IMG/VR virus record: IMGVR_UViG_3300001213_000185
Span: 1 to 28,997 of that record
DNA from: a virus
Direction: 5' to 3' (one strand)
Length of the DNA stretch: 28,997 nucleotides
Below, piece by piece: positions 28,837-28,997 of the stretch. The position numbers were made by a program, and so were the translations under genes. The notes below the pieces were generated by a model. It had not been told where the DNA came from and ran no database searches. It saw only the letters and a list, made by a program, of their open reading frames with translations. Every line of letters begins with the position of its first letter. Position 1 is the stretch's first letter.

Positions 28837-28997
28837 AATTTCTCCTTTTCAATTATTACTCTTTTTGATCTTCATACACAATATACTACTTCTTTTATTC
28901 AATTTCTAATTTTCTTACTACTATTTAAAATCTTTTACTAACACTTCTATATAAATCAATAACTTACATAATAATCATTCTTAAATATTTAAATTAT

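Noticed and set aside
1-28997. tRNA genes, CRISPR arrays, insertion sequences
   Set aside because: No cloverleaf-like sequence ending CCA, no regular direct repeat-spacer array and no transposase were seen; the only nuclease-like mobile candidate is the small HNH protein.

Overview
The window is part of a distant T4-like (contractile-tailed, tevenvirin-related) bacteriophage genome. It is AT-rich, tightly packed, and transcribed in blocks from both strands. Proteins recognisable from T4 are: tail sheath stabiliser/completion (gp15), small terminase (gp16), major capsid (gp23), scaffold (gp22), prohead protease (gp21), a small core protein (gp67-like), portal (gp20), neck protein (gp14-like), tail tube (gp19), two tail-tube-fold baseplate/tube initiators (gp48/gp54-like), UvsW helicase, the clamp-loader small subunit (gp62) and a fragment of the DNA polymerase (gp43). 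The host cannot be read from the sequence. Gene order is scrambled relative to T4: only 15-16 and 20-67-21-22-23 keep T4 neighbours.

Layout. 1-4.15 kb (minus): gp15, gp16, gp48-like, gp54-like and an edge-truncated gene, with a late promoter in front of gp15. 4.2-7.2 kb (plus): a polymerase fragment that ends inside an intein, an overlapping ClpP-like protease, and an unknown early gene. 7.27-15.5 kb (minus): head-assembly block gp20-gp67-gp21-gp22-gp23, preceded by a small unknown gene, an Hsp20 chaperone and a 51-residue membrane protein. 15.5-17.9 kb (minus): small, probably early genes, three groups of which start from almost identical early promoters, plus an HNH protein. 17.9-23.8 kb: five genes sharing a 16-residue N-terminal module (MKRSELKQIIREVIEE type), on both sides of the neck block and uvsW. 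23.8-25.4 kb: gp62, a zinc-ribbon protein, an acidic small protein and the tail tube gene. 25.4-28.9 kb (minus): two small genes, a 793-residue primase-helicase-like protein behind a structured CTAG-rich leader, and an unknown gene.

How it works together. A T4-style late promoter motif (AATAAATA or TATAAATA, usually 26-47 nt before the start codon) precedes the structural genes and the five shared-N-terminus genes. A different motif (TTGATSTATATTATAAGAG) precedes the small early genes. The capsid pathway can be followed: scaffold, protease and portal are encoded together, the capsid protein has a recognisable gp21 cleavage site, and the shared N-terminal module has the I-x-E signature expected of gp21-cleaved capsid-targeting peptides. 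This suggests a set of co-packaged internal head proteins, one of which carries a helix-turn-helix.

Most unusual points: (1) the polymerase piece starts after motif A and stops in an intein that interrupts motif C (YxDTDS), suggesting a polymerase encoded in at least three parts and joined partly by protein trans-splicing; (2) the five-member N-terminal-module family; (3) a portal C-terminal extension with eleven [FY]xYG motifs; (4) a 695-residue scaffold with a large central insert; (5) the primase-helicase fusion with its structured leader. No tRNA, rRNA, CRISPR array or insertion sequence was seen.
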